Source: Rikenellaceae bacterium (GTDB lineage Bacteria; Bacteroidota; Bacteroidia; Bacteroidales; Rikenellaceae). From it: a stretch of DNA of 64,000 bases. The notes beneath the pieces are model-generated. The model was not told the DNA's origin, made no database searches, and saw only the letters and a program-made list of their open reading frames with translations. The position numbers and the translations under genes were made by a program. This document shows, one piece after another, positions 16,827-25,757 of this stretch (its first letter is position 1; each line of letters starts with the position of its first letter). The DNA is taken from contig SUZC01000001.1 in assembly GCA_015060165.1 (NCBI GenBank), positions 1-64,000 of the forward strand, written 5' to 3'.

Positions 16827-18686
16827 TTATTCAAGTGTGATGGTGTAATTGCTGTTGTAATTAACTCTTATCCACTCTTGGTTTACATAGTTGCCACCCT
16901 CTTTTGTCTGGATAAATTTGTATGTGGTCTGCAATGGCGTGTAACGCTTGTCGAGCATATTGTATTCGATGTCAGATCGCATACCCATACCAAACATTAT
17001 TGCAGTGTCGTATCCTCTGTATGAATAGAGTGAAGGCAACATCTGATAAGACTCTATGTACTTGCTGTCGAACTCGCGTACAACCTGTGAATCGCGTTTT
17101 GCGTGATAGGTTGAGATCATCACAACATTGTTGTTGAAATACGATGTGTGGTCGATGTTGTTATAGCGACCCCAGCGAGATGTACCAAGAACTACATATT
17201 GAGCACACTTCTCGCTACGCTCGGTAATAGCAACCTTTGCCGAAGATATTGTACCAAGGATACGGTCGACATCGGTCTCTGCATTGGCCAGCACCACAAA
17301 CAAGCAAGGTTTTTCCTCTTTCAGAATATCGTCCATCAACTCAATGGGTTTAGCTGCTGCATTCTTTGGGGTGAAGATAGACTTTTGATTGAATGAATAG
17401 TTGTATGCCGCATAGCTCTTGCCTTCTAACTGTTTCAAAATCTCAGCCTCAAACTCCTTGTCGTACGACGATGCGTAGATGAGGTAAATGTCGCGGCCAC
17501 CATCCAATAAATTAGCAATTTTGTCGTATTTCTTCTCTGGTGATGGTGACAGCTGGAATAAGGCTGGACTGCTAACATTCTCAATGTTGGCTAAAGGAGT
17601 TACTACCGGAACAGAATTCGTCTGCGCATATTGCAAAACGGGTTTCATCTCGTCCTCATATACAGGTCCAACAATGAGGTTTGTGCCTTCGAAAAGCTGG
17701 CTTTGTACAATCTGCTGCACCTTTATCTGGTCGTGCTCGGTGTTGTATACAGTCAACTTAACTTCGCCCTTGCCGCTCTCCTTGAGCTTCTCAACACCAA
17801 GTAGAAAACCCTGATAAAACTCAACGAAGCTGGCGTTAGGTTTTGAGTTAACATTGAGTGGAAGCATTAGAGCTATGTTTAGAACTTTGCCTTGCTCCAG
17901 TGAGCGGAATACAATGTTGGCATCGCTCGAATGTGCTTCGATTGTAGCATTGTTCTGTAAGGCATCGTCAGCTTCTATCACGCGAAGATTCTCTTCCTTC
18001 GATTGGGGAATACGAATCACCGCTCCGGCCTTCAATCCATTTGCAACATCATTATTAGCGATGAAATCCTTTTCGCTGATACCGAAACGACGCGCTAAAG
18101 AGTAGATAGTCTCTCCAGGTTTCACTACATAATAGTCAAATCCGTCATCTACAGCATCGTTCAAAGCTTGTGCGTAAGCATCCATCTCGGCCTGAGCAGC
18201 CTTCTCTGATGATGAGCCCATATCACTGCGACGAATCCACAACGACTCTCCCACTTTTAGGTATTGTGGGTTGATTGAAGGGTTGTCTTCGCGAATTGTA
18301 GCCACAGGAATATTATAGTCGCGTGCAATAGAATAGAGAGTCTCACCAGCCTTAATACGATGGCTCAAAAACTCCTTCTTGCGCTTCTTCTCTGCTCGAT
18401 CATCCATCTGTACGGCTTCCGAAACGGGAATCTTTATGCTTTGATCTATCTTCAATCCATCTGCTGCTGTCGGGTTACACTCCTTGATTGCATCTTCGCT
18501 CACTTTGTATTGCTTAGCAAGTGAATAGAGAGTGTCTCCCGATTTAACGGTATGAACAAAATACTTCTTGCCGTTGATGAATATAACCATAGCTGATTTC
18601 TGGCTTTGGGGAATATACTCCCAGGCTGTAGCCGACAGTGTGGTGATAGCAAGACAGAATGTGATAATTTTCTTTAATGGTTTCAT
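16827..18686 (-). CDS. LysM-repeat protein with periplasmic ligand-binding domain
   Basis: A 619-residue exported protein: a signal peptide (MKPLKKIITFCLAITTLSA) followed by three LysM domains of about 45 residues, beginning near FVHTVKSGDTLYSLAKQY, SHRIKAGETLYSIARDY and YVVKPGETIYSLARRF. The remaining 370 residues (LNIALMLPLNVNSK onward) resemble the type I periplasmic-binding/amino-acid receptor fold, with NLIVGPVYEDEMKPVL as a recognisable strand-turn. LysM anchors to peptidoglycan; the ligand of the second domain is unknown. It lies between the exonuclease and rex genes with short gaps. Confidence 0.85.
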   Translation of the reverse strand: MKPLKKIITFCLAITTLSATAWEYIPQSQKSAMVIFINGKKYFVHTVKSGDTLYSLAKQYKVSEDAIKECNPTAADGLKIDQSIKIPVSEAVQMDDRAEKKRKKEFLSHRIKAGETLYSIARDYNIPVATIREDNPSINPQYLKVGESLWIRRSDMGSSSEKAAQAEMDAYAQALNDAVDDGFDYYVVKPGETIYSLARRFGISEKDFIANNDVANGLKAGAVIRIPQSKEENLRVIEADDALQNNATIEAHSSDANIVFRSLEQGKVLNIALMLPLNVNSKPNASFVEFYQGFLLGVEKLKESGKGEVKLTVYNTEHDQIKVQQIVQSQLFEGTNLIVGPVYEDEMKPVLQYAQTNSVPVVTPLANIENVSSPALFQLSPSPEKKYDKIANLLDGGRDIYLIYASSYDKEFEAEILKQLEGKSYAAYNYSFNQKSIFTPKNAAAKPIELMDDILKEEKPCLFVVLANAETDVDRILGTISSAKVAITERSEKCAQYVVLGTSRWGRYNNIDHTSYFNNNVVMISTYHAKRDSQVVREFDSKYIESYQMLPSLYSYRGYDTAIMFGMGMRSDIEYNMLDKRYTPLQTTYKFIQTKEGGNYVNQEWIRVNYNSNYTITLE

Positions 18687-18737
18687 ATCTATTATTTAAC
18701 GCTACAAGCCCGATCGTTAGTCGGGCTCTGCGAAGGT

Positions 18738-19505
18738 TTAACATTTTTTGTCGCGAAAGCGAATCTCGGTGATGATTTTCTTTGTATAAAGCGGGAAATC
18801 GCCATTCATCATCCACGAGTAATAGCTTGGCTCCTCTTGGAATACCTCGCTTACGCTACGACCTCGGTATTTACCAAAGTTGAATACCTCTATGCCTTTG
18901 TCGTTGTAGACTATGCGTCCGGCATAATCCACTACTTCACCACGCGTCGAGAACTCAGCCAATGCCGTTACATCGTTCTGTAACTCTGGGTAACGATCCA
19001 ACTGTGCCTTTAATACCTCGTATGTGGCTCGGGTGTCGGCTTCGGCCGAGTGGGCATTGTCTAACTCTTTGTCGCAGTAAAATCTATATGCTGCCACCAA
19101 CGTGCGTTGCTCCATCTTGTGGAAGATATTCTGTACGTCGATGAATTTTCGACGGCGGAAATCAACATCTACCCCAGCTCGCAGAAACTCCTCGACAAGC
19201 ATCGGTAAATCGAAACGGTTCGAGTTGAATCCACCAAAATCACAACCCTCGATGAATTGGCTGAGTGATTTGGCTATCTGGGCAAATGTGGGAGCATCCT
19301 TAACATCCTCATCTGTGATTCCGTGGATTGCGGTTGCATCCTCTGGGATGTGCATCTGAGGATTAATCAGGCGAGTACGCACAATCTCCTCTCCGTTGGG
19401 CATAACCTTCACCATTGAGATCTCAACAATGCGATCTTTGGCTGTATCAACGCCCGTTGTCTCTAAATCGAAAAAGACAATCGGGCGTTTGAGATTTAGT
19501 TCCAT
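18738..19505 (-). CDS. DnaQ-like 3'-5' exonuclease
   Basis: DEDDh exonuclease of 255 residues. Motif I is VFFDLETTG (Asp13, Glu15). IHGITDEDV follows, motif II lies in GFNSNRFDLPML, and motif III is in NAHSAEADTRATYEV (His and Asp). The C-terminal 60 residues (VFNFGKYRGRSVSEV...SWMMNGDFP) form the short extension found in Bacteroidota homologues annotated as pol III epsilon-like exonucleases. Starting 10 bases after dnaN suggests a proofreading or repair role next to the clamp; the polymerase subunit itself is on the other strand. Confidence 0.9.
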   Translation of the reverse strand: MELNLKRPIVFFDLETTGVDTAKDRIVEISMVKVMPNGEEIVRTRLINPQMHIPEDATAIHGITDEDVKDAPTFAQIAKSLSQFIEGCDFGGFNSNRFDLPMLVEEFLRAGVDVDFRRRKFIDVQNIFHKMEQRTLVAAYRFYCDKELDNAHSAEADTRATYEVLKAQLDRYPELQNDVTALAEFSTRGEVVDYAGRIVYNDKGIEVFNFGKYRGRSVSEVFQEEPSYYSWMMNGDFPLYTKKIITEIRFRDKKC

Positions 19506-19515
19506 CTTTTGCGGA

Positions 19516-20640
19516 TTATGCGTTAATCATCATCGGCATCAAAAGCATCAAAGTCTCACTCTGTTGCTTGTCGTCGTATACGGGTTTGAATACACCTGCG
19601 CGAGTTGAGTCAGCAAGCTCGATAACAACTGTGGGAGTTTCGATGTTGGTGAGGATCTCCACCAAGAATGTCGACTTGAAGCCGATTGTTACGGGCTGAC
19701 CATCATAGCTGCACGAGATAGTCTCATTGGCCGAAACCGAGAAATCGATATCCTGAGCTGTAAGGTTAACCTTATTGTCGGCAATATCCATACGGATAAG
19801 GTTGGTTGTTGGGTTAGAACATACAGCCACACGCTTGATGCCGTTTACAAATTCTACGCGATCGATCAGTACCTTGTTGGGGTTGGCTGCGGGGATAACT
19901 GCATTGTAGTTGGGGTAATTTCCCTCAATCAAACGGCAAACCAACTTGAAGTTTTTGAGCTGGAATGTAACGTTCTTTGCATCGAATGTAACCTCAACTG
20001 GCTCTTCTTCCTTCGCCAAAAGCGCCTTCAAAAGGTTTGCTGGTTTCTTTGGCAGGATGAGTGATGCAGAAAAATCTGTTGTGTTCTCGGCAGCATACTT
20101 AACGAGCTTGTGAGCATCGGTTGCAACAAAAGTGAGTGACTCGGGTGTGAAATCAAAATATACACCATTCATCACAGGGCGCAATTCGTCGTCCGCTGTG
20201 GCAAATATAGTGCGGTTGATACCGTTTACCAACATATCTACATCGAGAGTTATATTCTTGCTCTCGTTGCCCATGGTCTGTACCGCGGGATAGCTTACTG
20301 CGCTTGCTCCGGGGATAGAGAGGTGACCGCTATTCCATGTGATTTGGATCTCCCAAGTTGTGTCGTTGACCTCGATAACCAATGGCATTTCAGGGAACTC
20401 TTTAAGTGTGTCGAGCATCAGCTTGCCGGGGGCAGCTATCACACCTTCGCGTTCAACATTGTCTACAGTAATAGAGCCGATGAGTGTAGTCTCCAAATCC
20501 GATGTGGTTACTGTGAGCTGACCATCTTTAAGCTCCATTAAGAAATACTCCAAAATAGGAAGAGAACTTTTGTTGCTGATAACCTTACCTGTAGTGGCTA
20601 GCAACGACTGCAATGCTGAACTTGATACTGTAAATTTCAT
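19516..20640 (-). CDS. dnaN: DNA polymerase III subunit beta (sliding clamp)
   Basis: A 374-residue ring-forming processivity clamp. MKFTVSSSALQSLLATTGKVISNKSS, seen in the first 26 residues, is the canonical start. Three clamp subdomains follow, with PVMNGVYFDFTPESLTFVATDAHKL in the middle and a C-terminal end LMLLMPMMINA that matches the family's conserved LMP(M/V) ending. The next gene is an exonuclease 10 bases downstream. No dnaA gene or DnaA-box cluster is visible, so this dnaN does not mark the chromosomal origin here. Confidence 0.96.
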   Translation of the reverse strand: MKFTVSSSALQSLLATTGKVISNKSSLPILEYFLMELKDGQLTVTTSDLETTLIGSITVDNVEREGVIAAPGKLMLDTLKEFPEMPLVIEVNDTTWEIQITWNSGHLSIPGASAVSYPAVQTMGNESKNITLDVDMLVNGINRTIFATADDELRPVMNGVYFDFTPESLTFVATDAHKLVKYAAENTTDFSASLILPKKPANLLKALLAKEEEPVEVTFDAKNVTFQLKNFKLVCRLIEGNYPNYNAVIPAANPNKVLIDRVEFVNGIKRVAVCSNPTTNLIRMDIADNKVNLTAQDIDFSVSANETISCSYDGQPVTIGFKSTFLVEILTNIETPTVVIELADSTRAGVFKPVYDDKQQSETLMLLMPMMINA

Positions 20641-20734
20641 TGTGCTAAATTATTTTCGTTATTATTTTTATATATTTTCTAACTAAATTCTGTTTTGTGT
20701 TTAGTGCTCCTAAGAGCTAGAGACCCTATTCAGA

Positions 20735-21616
20735 TTATAGCGTGGCGAGCTTATCCAACGCCATACGAATCATCTTCTCGACAAAGGGCTTGTAATCCGT
20801 ACAAGCATCTTTGGCTATGCGCTGAGCAATAATCGTACACATCGTGGTTGCTCGGTGGCCCATCAGTCGAGCCAAACCAGCCAAGGCTGACCCCTCCATC
20901 TCGAAATTGGTAATTCGGCGACCCTCGAAACGGAATGACTCTATTTTCTCATTTAATTCAGGATCGGCGGGCTGTAATCTTACCCAACGGCCTTGCGGAG
21001 CGTAAAATCCCGGGGCTGCGATTGTGATACCCTCTGTGACGCTATCTTTGAATAACTCCCATAGCTTATCATCCGAATTTACGAAATATGGTTTGGGTAG
21101 CAAGCTGCTCCACGAAGTATGCTCAATGAATGCTTTTTCGATTTCTAAATCACACACTTCGTTGCGGCCGGCATAGTATCCGAGCAGGCTGTCGAATCCT
21201 ACCGATGTGCGAGCATATACCACATCTCCCACTTTAATATCGGGCTGTAGAGCCCCCGATGTACCCAAACGTACTATTGTGAGTTGACGCTTCTCAGTTT
21301 TTTCTGTACGGGTTGCAAAATCAATATTGGCCAATGCGTCCAATTCCGTCATGCAGATGTCGATATTGCCAATTCCGATACCGGTCGAGAGCACCGTCAT
21401 TCGCTTGCCTTTGTAGTAGCCGGTCACACTTTTAAATTCGCGGTTTGCAGCACGGCACTCCTCCTGTTCGAAGAGTGATGCAATCTGCTCAACTCGTGCC
21501 GGGTCGCCCACCAAAATAATGGTGTCGGCCAACTGCTTAGGAAGCAGATGGAGATGAAAAACAGTGCCATCGTCGTTGATAATCAACTCCGAAGGCGGAA
21601 TGATTCTTGGCTGCAT
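20735..21616 (-). CDS. Nucleoside phosphorylase (uridine phosphorylase-like)
   Basis: A PNP/UDP family enzyme of 293 residues that releases a base from a nucleoside with phosphate. Visible landmarks are TIILVGDPARVEQIA (phosphate site), VLSTGIGIGNIDI, RLGTSGALQPDIKVGD and NFEMEGSALAGLARLMG, the ribose-binding Glu-Met-Glu motif. The sequence is nearer to uridine phosphorylases than to purine enzymes, but the base specificity is inferred. It is the first gene of the leftward run, 94 bases before dnaN, and diverges from the phosphohexomutase gene. Confidence 0.87.
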   Translation of the reverse strand: MQPRIIPPSELIINDDGTVFHLHLLPKQLADTIILVGDPARVEQIASLFEQEECRAANREFKSVTGYYKGKRMTVLSTGIGIGNIDICMTELDALANIDFATRTEKTEKRQLTIVRLGTSGALQPDIKVGDVVYARTSVGFDSLLGYYAGRNEVCDLEIEKAFIEHTSWSSLLPKPYFVNSDDKLWELFKDSVTEGITIAAPGFYAPQGRWVRLQPADPELNEKIESFRFEGRRITNFEMEGSALAGLARLMGHRATTMCTIIAQRIAKDACTDYKPFVEKMIRMALDKLATL

Positions 21617-21733
21617 ATGATAAAAAATATCGTTTTCGCTTTTTTATATGGCATAAAAGTAATATATTTACATCGAATTACAAAATAAAATCTGCTTTTT
21701 TTATACAAAGTATAAAGTCTAAAAAAATACGAT

Positions 21734-23122
21734 ATGACACTAATTAAATCTATTTCGGGTATTCGAGGTACTATCGGAGGCCCACAAGGCGACAACCTGA
21801 CGCCTATCGACATTGTGAAATTCACAACTGCTTATGTCCGCTTTATGAGTGAGAAGCACGCTGGCAAACGTTTGACAATTGTTGTTGGTCGCGATGCGCG
21901 TATTTCGGGAACGATGGTTGGTGATATCATCGAGGGTACGTTGCTTGGTTGCGGTGCCGATGTCATCAATGTGGGCTTGTGTACAACTCCTGGAACTGAG
22001 ATGGCGGTTATTACGCATAAGGCTGATGGCGGTATCATAATCACTGCTTCTCACAATCCGAAACAGTGGAATGCATTGAAACTCTTGAATGAAAAAGGCG
22101 AGTTCCTGAACGATGTGGAGGGTAAGCGAGTGTTGGCTTTGGCTGAGGATGAGGCTTACGATTTCCCTCAGGTGGATTCAATCGGTAAGGTCGTTTTGCG
22201 AGAGGATTTCAATCCTACTCATATAGAGCAGGTATTGGCTCTCGATATGGTTGATGTAGATGCTGTTAAGGAGCGTAAATTTAAGGTGGTTGTCGATGCT
22301 GTTAACTCGGTTGGTGGTGTTGTGATTCCCGAATTGTTGGAGAAGTTAGGTTGCGAGGTCGTGAAACTTAATTGTGAGCCAAATGGTCAGTTTGCTCATA
22401 ATCCAGAGCCGTTGCCCGAGAACCTTACTGAAATATCAGAGGTTATCCGCAAGGAAAAGGCTGATTTGGGTGTTGTGGTAGATCCCGACGTTGACCGTTT
22501 GGCATTGGTTTGCGAGGATGGCTCGATGTTTGGTGAGGAGTATACTTTGGTGGCTGTGTCAGACTATATTTTGTCGCATACTAAAGGCAATACAGTCTCA
22601 AACCTCAGTTCTTCACGTGCCTTGCGTGATGTGACAGAGGCTCACGGTGGAGTCTACACCGCTTCGGCTGTAGGCGAGGTGAATGTGGTTGCAATGATGA
22701 AGCAGACAGGTGCTGTGATTGGTGGTGAGGGTAATGGTGGAGTTATCTACCCTGCTCTCCATTATGGTCGTGATGCGCTTGTTGGAGTGGCTTTGTTCCT
22801 CACATTCTTGGCTAAGAAAAATTGTTCGATGAGTGCGCTTCGTGCGGGCTATCCTGCATACTTCGCATCGAAGAATAAAATCGAGCTTACGCCAGCAATC
22901 GATGTGGATAAAGTGTTACTTGAAATGAAGGAGCGTTATGCCGGTGAAAATGTGAATGATATAGACGGTGTTAAGATTGACTTCCCTGCAAATTGGGTGC
23001 ACCTTCGCAAGTCGAATACTGAGCCTATTATTCGTGTCTATACTGAGGCAAAATCTGCTGCCGAGGCAGATGAGTTGGCGCAGCGTTTTATTGGCGAAAT
23101 TAAATCAATCTGCGGTTTGTAA
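21734..23122 (+). CDS. glmM: Phosphoglucosamine mutase/phosphomannomutase family enzyme
   Basis: Alpha-D-phosphohexomutase of 462 residues. The phosphoserine loop is IITASHNPKQWNALK (Ser near residue 105), the Mg-binding loop is DPDVDRLALV (near residue 251), the sugar-binding loop is GGEGNGGVIYP, and the C-terminal phosphate-binding loop is RKSNTEPIIRVYTEA. Bacteroidota orthologues of this length are usually called phosphoglucosamine mutase, which makes GlcN-1-P for peptidoglycan and LPS; phosphomannomutase activity is the alternative. The dipeptidase gene follows 25 bases later. Confidence 0.85.
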   Translation: MTLIKSISGIRGTIGGPQGDNLTPIDIVKFTTAYVRFMSEKHAGKRLTIVVGRDARISGTMVGDIIEGTLLGCGADVINVGLCTTPGTEMAVITHKADGGIIITASHNPKQWNALKLLNEKGEFLNDVEGKRVLALAEDEAYDFPQVDSIGKVVLREDFNPTHIEQVLALDMVDVDAVKERKFKVVVDAVNSVGGVVIPELLEKLGCEVVKLNCEPNGQFAHNPEPLPENLTEISEVIRKEKADLGVVVDPDVDRLALVCEDGSMFGEEYTLVAVSDYILSHTKGNTVSNLSSSRALRDVTEAHGGVYTASAVGEVNVVAMMKQTGAVIGGEGNGGVIYPALHYGRDALVGVALFLTFLAKKNCSMSALRAGYPAYFASKNKIELTPAIDVDKVLLEMKERYAGENVNDIDGVKIDFPANWVHLRKSNTEPIIRVYTEAKSAAEADELAQRFIGEIKSICGL

Positions 23123-23147
23123 TTATACCTAAAACAAATAAACAAAT

Positions 23148-24512
23148 ATGGAAAAAGTTCAGAGTTATATTGATGGCAATAAGGACCGTTTTTTGAGCGA
23201 ATTGTTTGAGCTTTTGCGTATTCCTTCAATTAGCGCTCAGTCGGAGCATAAGGGCGATATGGTTAAGTGTGCCGAGTGGTTAGCTGCTTCGCTTGTGAAG
23301 GCTGGTGCTGACCGTTCGGAGGTGATGCCTACTGATGGAAACCCTGTTGTCTATGCTGAGAAGATTGTCGATCCGGCTGCAAAGACTGTTTTGGTATATG
23401 GTCACTACGACGTAATGCCGGTAGATCCTCGTGCTGAGTGGAATACTGAGCCTTTTGAGCCAGTTGTAAAGGATGGTCGTATTTGGGGCCGTGGTGCCGA
23501 CGATGATAAGGGTCAGCTCTTTATGCACGCCAAGGCTTTTGAGGCTATGTGTGAAACCGACTCTTTGCCTTGCAATGTGAAGTTTATGTTGGAGGGAGAG
23601 GAGGAGATTGGATCTCCGAGCTTGTATAAGTTCTGTGAGGAGCAGAAAGAGTTGCTGAAGGCTGATATTATATTGGTATCAGATACTTCGATGATATCGA
23701 TGAATACTCCATCGATTACCTGCGGTCTTCGTGGTTTGACATATATGGAGGTCGAAGTTGTTGGCCCTAACAAGGATCTGCACTCAGGTCTGTTTGGGGG
23801 TGCCGTGGCAAATCCCGCAAATGTATTGACTCGTTTGGTGTCGTCGCTTGTTGACGACAACGGTCGTGTGACAATCCCCGGATTCTACGATGATGTTCGC
23901 GAATTGAGCGATGCCGAGCGTAAGGCGTTCAATGAGGCTCCATTCTCGTTGGAGGATTATAAAAAGGCATTGGATATCGACGATGTAGAGGGCGAGGCTG
24001 GTTACACCACTATCGAGCGTACAGGTGTGCGTCCATCGTTGGATGTAAATGGTATCTGGGGTGGATACATCGAGGAGGGTACAAAGACTGTTATCCCTTC
24101 ACGTGCATCGGCTAAGATTTCTATGCGATTGGTACCTAATCAGGATTTTGTAAAGATTGGTGAATTGTTTGAGAAGCATTTCCGTGCAATTGCCCCAAAG
24201 AGCGTTAAAGTTAATGTGAAGTTATTGCATGGCGGAGCTCCTTATGTGTCACCTACCGATATGGCCGCATATCAGGCTGCAGAGAAGGCTATCGAGGATA
24301 CATTCGGCAAGAAACCTTTGCCGTTCTATTCTGGTGGTTCTATCCCTATTATTAGCGGTTTTGAGCGCATTTTGGGTATTAAGTCTATACTTATTGGCTT
24401 CGGCTTGTCGGAGGATGCTATTCACTCTCCAAATGAGAGCTATGGCCTCGATCAGTTTGAGAAGGGTGTGAGAACGATTCCTTTGTTCTATAAATATTTT
24501 GCAGAGATGTAA
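23148..24512 (+). CDS. M20 family dipeptidase
   Basis: Metallopeptidase of 454 residues in the M20 group that includes carnosinase-like dipeptidases. Metal ligands and catalytic residues lie in VYGHYDVMPVDP, GRGADDDKGQLFMH and EGEEEIGSPS. A dimerisation lid domain (GLRGLTYMEVEVVGPNKDLHSG, given here only as its start GLRGLTYMEVEVVG) occupies the middle. AIHSPNESYGLDQFEKG holds the late His ligand. No signal peptide is seen, so it acts in the cytoplasm on imported or recycled peptides. It is terminated by the hairpin at 24533. Confidence 0.92.
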   Translation: MEKVQSYIDGNKDRFLSELFELLRIPSISAQSEHKGDMVKCAEWLAASLVKAGADRSEVMPTDGNPVVYAEKIVDPAAKTVLVYGHYDVMPVDPRAEWNTEPFEPVVKDGRIWGRGADDDKGQLFMHAKAFEAMCETDSLPCNVKFMLEGEEEIGSPSLYKFCEEQKELLKADIILVSDTSMISMNTPSITCGLRGLTYMEVEVVGPNKDLHSGLFGGAVANPANVLTRLVSSLVDDNGRVTIPGFYDDVRELSDAERKAFNEAPFSLEDYKKALDIDDVEGEAGYTTIERTGVRPSLDVNGIWGGYIEEGTKTVIPSRASAKISMRLVPNQDFVKIGELFEKHFRAIAPKSVKVNVKLLHGGAPYVSPTDMAAYQAAEKAIEDTFGKKPLPFYSGGSIPIISGFERILGIKSILIGFGLSEDAIHSPNESYGLDQFEKGVRTIPLFYKYFAEM

Positions 24513-24532
24513 AATGTAGAAATGATATTTAT

Positions 24533-24573
24533 CGAGGTGTCGAAGCTGTAAGCCAAGGCACCTCGTTTTTTTT
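24533..24573 (+). terminator. Intrinsic terminator after the dipeptidase gene
   Basis: CGAGGTG and CACCTCG pair around a 19-base inner loop, and eight T residues follow directly. Confidence 0.85.
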
Positions 24574-24595
24574 ATATATCGGCCGTGCTACACCG

Positions 24596-24719
24596 TTTGA
24601 ATTAAATAGAGTAAATTATGTTTGTTGCAGTGATGGTAGATTGTGTTGTTGATTGTTTTTGAGATGCTATAAAAGAAAGATATCCTTGCTCGTAAAAGCA
24701 AGGATATACAATCATCAAC
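24596..24719 (+). ncRNA. Candidate structured small RNA
   Basis: TTTG at 24596 and TATGTTTG at 24617-24624 resemble a Bacteroidota promoter with a short 17-base spacer. Just downstream is a two-level stem: an outer 12-bp arm (24645-24656 with 24708-24719, one mismatch) enclosing a perfect 11-bp hairpin, ATATCCTTGCT / AGCAAGGATAT (24680-24707). No reading frame covers it and no clear terminator follows. This is a proposal from structure alone; it could also be an operator or a remnant. Confidence 0.3.
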
Positions 24720-24785
24720 CACTTTATTCTTGCTCCCATTTTCATAATAATATAAAAATGACTGCATTAATAAAGCAAAAATCCC

Positions 24786-25535
24786 TATAATAATCCCTAT
24801 AAAAAGTCTAATCCCTCAACCTTCATTCAGGTCATTCACTATATTAGTCGCAACTTTTCCCCGAAAACTACAAACCGATGCGATCTTTTTTTTGATTTTT
24901 TTATTTGGCCAAAATCGTAGTTTGTTTGGGTGAGTTGAATAGCTATATGTTGAACTATAAAAATCGTGCCATATTAGAGGTTGATACGGAGTAATATTTA
25001 TTTGTAGTTTGCGACTTTGTAATAAGTGTATTTAATGTGCTATATACCTATATATAAAATAACAATACCCACCACTATTTGCATAATGGCCGATATTGTT
25101 ATAAAAAATAATCCTTATAAATTTCAATCCCTCAACCCTTCATTCAGGTCATCCATTATATTAGTCGCAATTTTTTCTCGAAAACTACAAAACGAAGTGA
25201 TTTTTTTTCGATTTATTCTGATTTTTTTTCGATTCGAAATGGCGTGCCCTTGAAATAGTATTTCAATACCGAGTATTATGTCGGAATTTGTATTGTAATT
25301 TGTAATTCGAAATTTGGGCATTATATATGGTGGTAATTCGTTCCCCATATTATAATTTCACCCTAATTATATAAAAATAACAATACCCACCACTATTTGC
25401 ATAATGGTCGATATTGTTGTGAAAATAATCCTTATAAATTTCAATCCCTCAACCTTTATTCAGGTCATCCAATATATTAGTCGCAATTTTTTCTCGAAAA
25501 CTACAAATCGATGTAATTTTTTTTGATTTTTTTTA
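24786..25535. repeat. Three tandem units of about 317 bp with a conserved core
   Basis: The gene-free stretch 24513-25757 contains three head-to-tail copies of one unit. The anchor ATCCCTCAAC starts at 24811, 25127 and 25444, giving periods of 316 and 317 bases. Cores are about 24786-24905 (shortest, most diverged), 25053-25217 and 25369-25535. The last two share long identical blocks, for example AACAATACCCACCACTATTT and TTAGTCGCAATTTTTTCTCG. The halves between the cores are diverged but keep traces (TACGGAGTAATATT versus TACCGAGTATTATG). Each core ends in T-tracts. No terminal inverted repeats or target duplications typical of an insertion sequence are visible. On the minus strand each core keeps the same short reading frame (see findings). 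Confidence 0.8.
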
Positions 25536-25696
25536 TTTGTGTCTATCTGTTTGGCATGGTTGATGCTGTGATTCTATTTTGTATTATAGAATGATTTGGG
25601 TGAAATAATCCTTATGTTCATTATATAAATTGCGTTTCATTGTGATTTATGCCTTGTAATTTCAGTTGATATTGTTATTTGCTGATGGCCTTACCA

Positions 25697-25738
25697 TAAA
25701 ATAGAAAAACCTGCCTAATAATTCATTAGGCAGGTTTT
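25697..25738 (-). terminator. Terminator of the isomerase/glycosidase operon
   Basis: A perfect 14-bp stem AAAACCTGCCTAAT / ATTAGGCAGGTTTT with a 5-base loop; on the minus strand it runs on into TTTTTCTATTTT. It closes the leftward three-gene unit. Confidence 0.85.
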
Positions 25739-25757
25739 ATCTGTTTAATAGCGATGT

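Noticed and set aside
19516..20640. dnaN as a marker of the replication origin
   Set aside because: No dnaA, recF or DnaA-box cluster is nearby; in Bacteroidota dnaN is often away from the origin.
24680..24707. The perfect 11-bp hairpin as a simple terminator
   Set aside because: No T-tract follows on the plus strand and only a weak one on the minus; no gene ends next to it.
25124..25348. A 74-codon minus-strand frame across repeat 2 as a gene
   Set aside because: Only its last 28 or so codons are shared with the other repeats; the upstream part has no counterpart and looks like chance.
24786..25535. The repeats as an insertion sequence or MITE
   Set aside because: No terminal inverted repeats, no flanking target duplications and no transposase are visible; copies are head to tail with a fixed period.
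24513..25757. The repeat region as a CRISPR array
   Set aside because: Units are about 317 bp with cores of 120-165 bp, and only three copies. CRISPR repeats are 24-48 bp with similar-sized spacers, and no cas genes are near.
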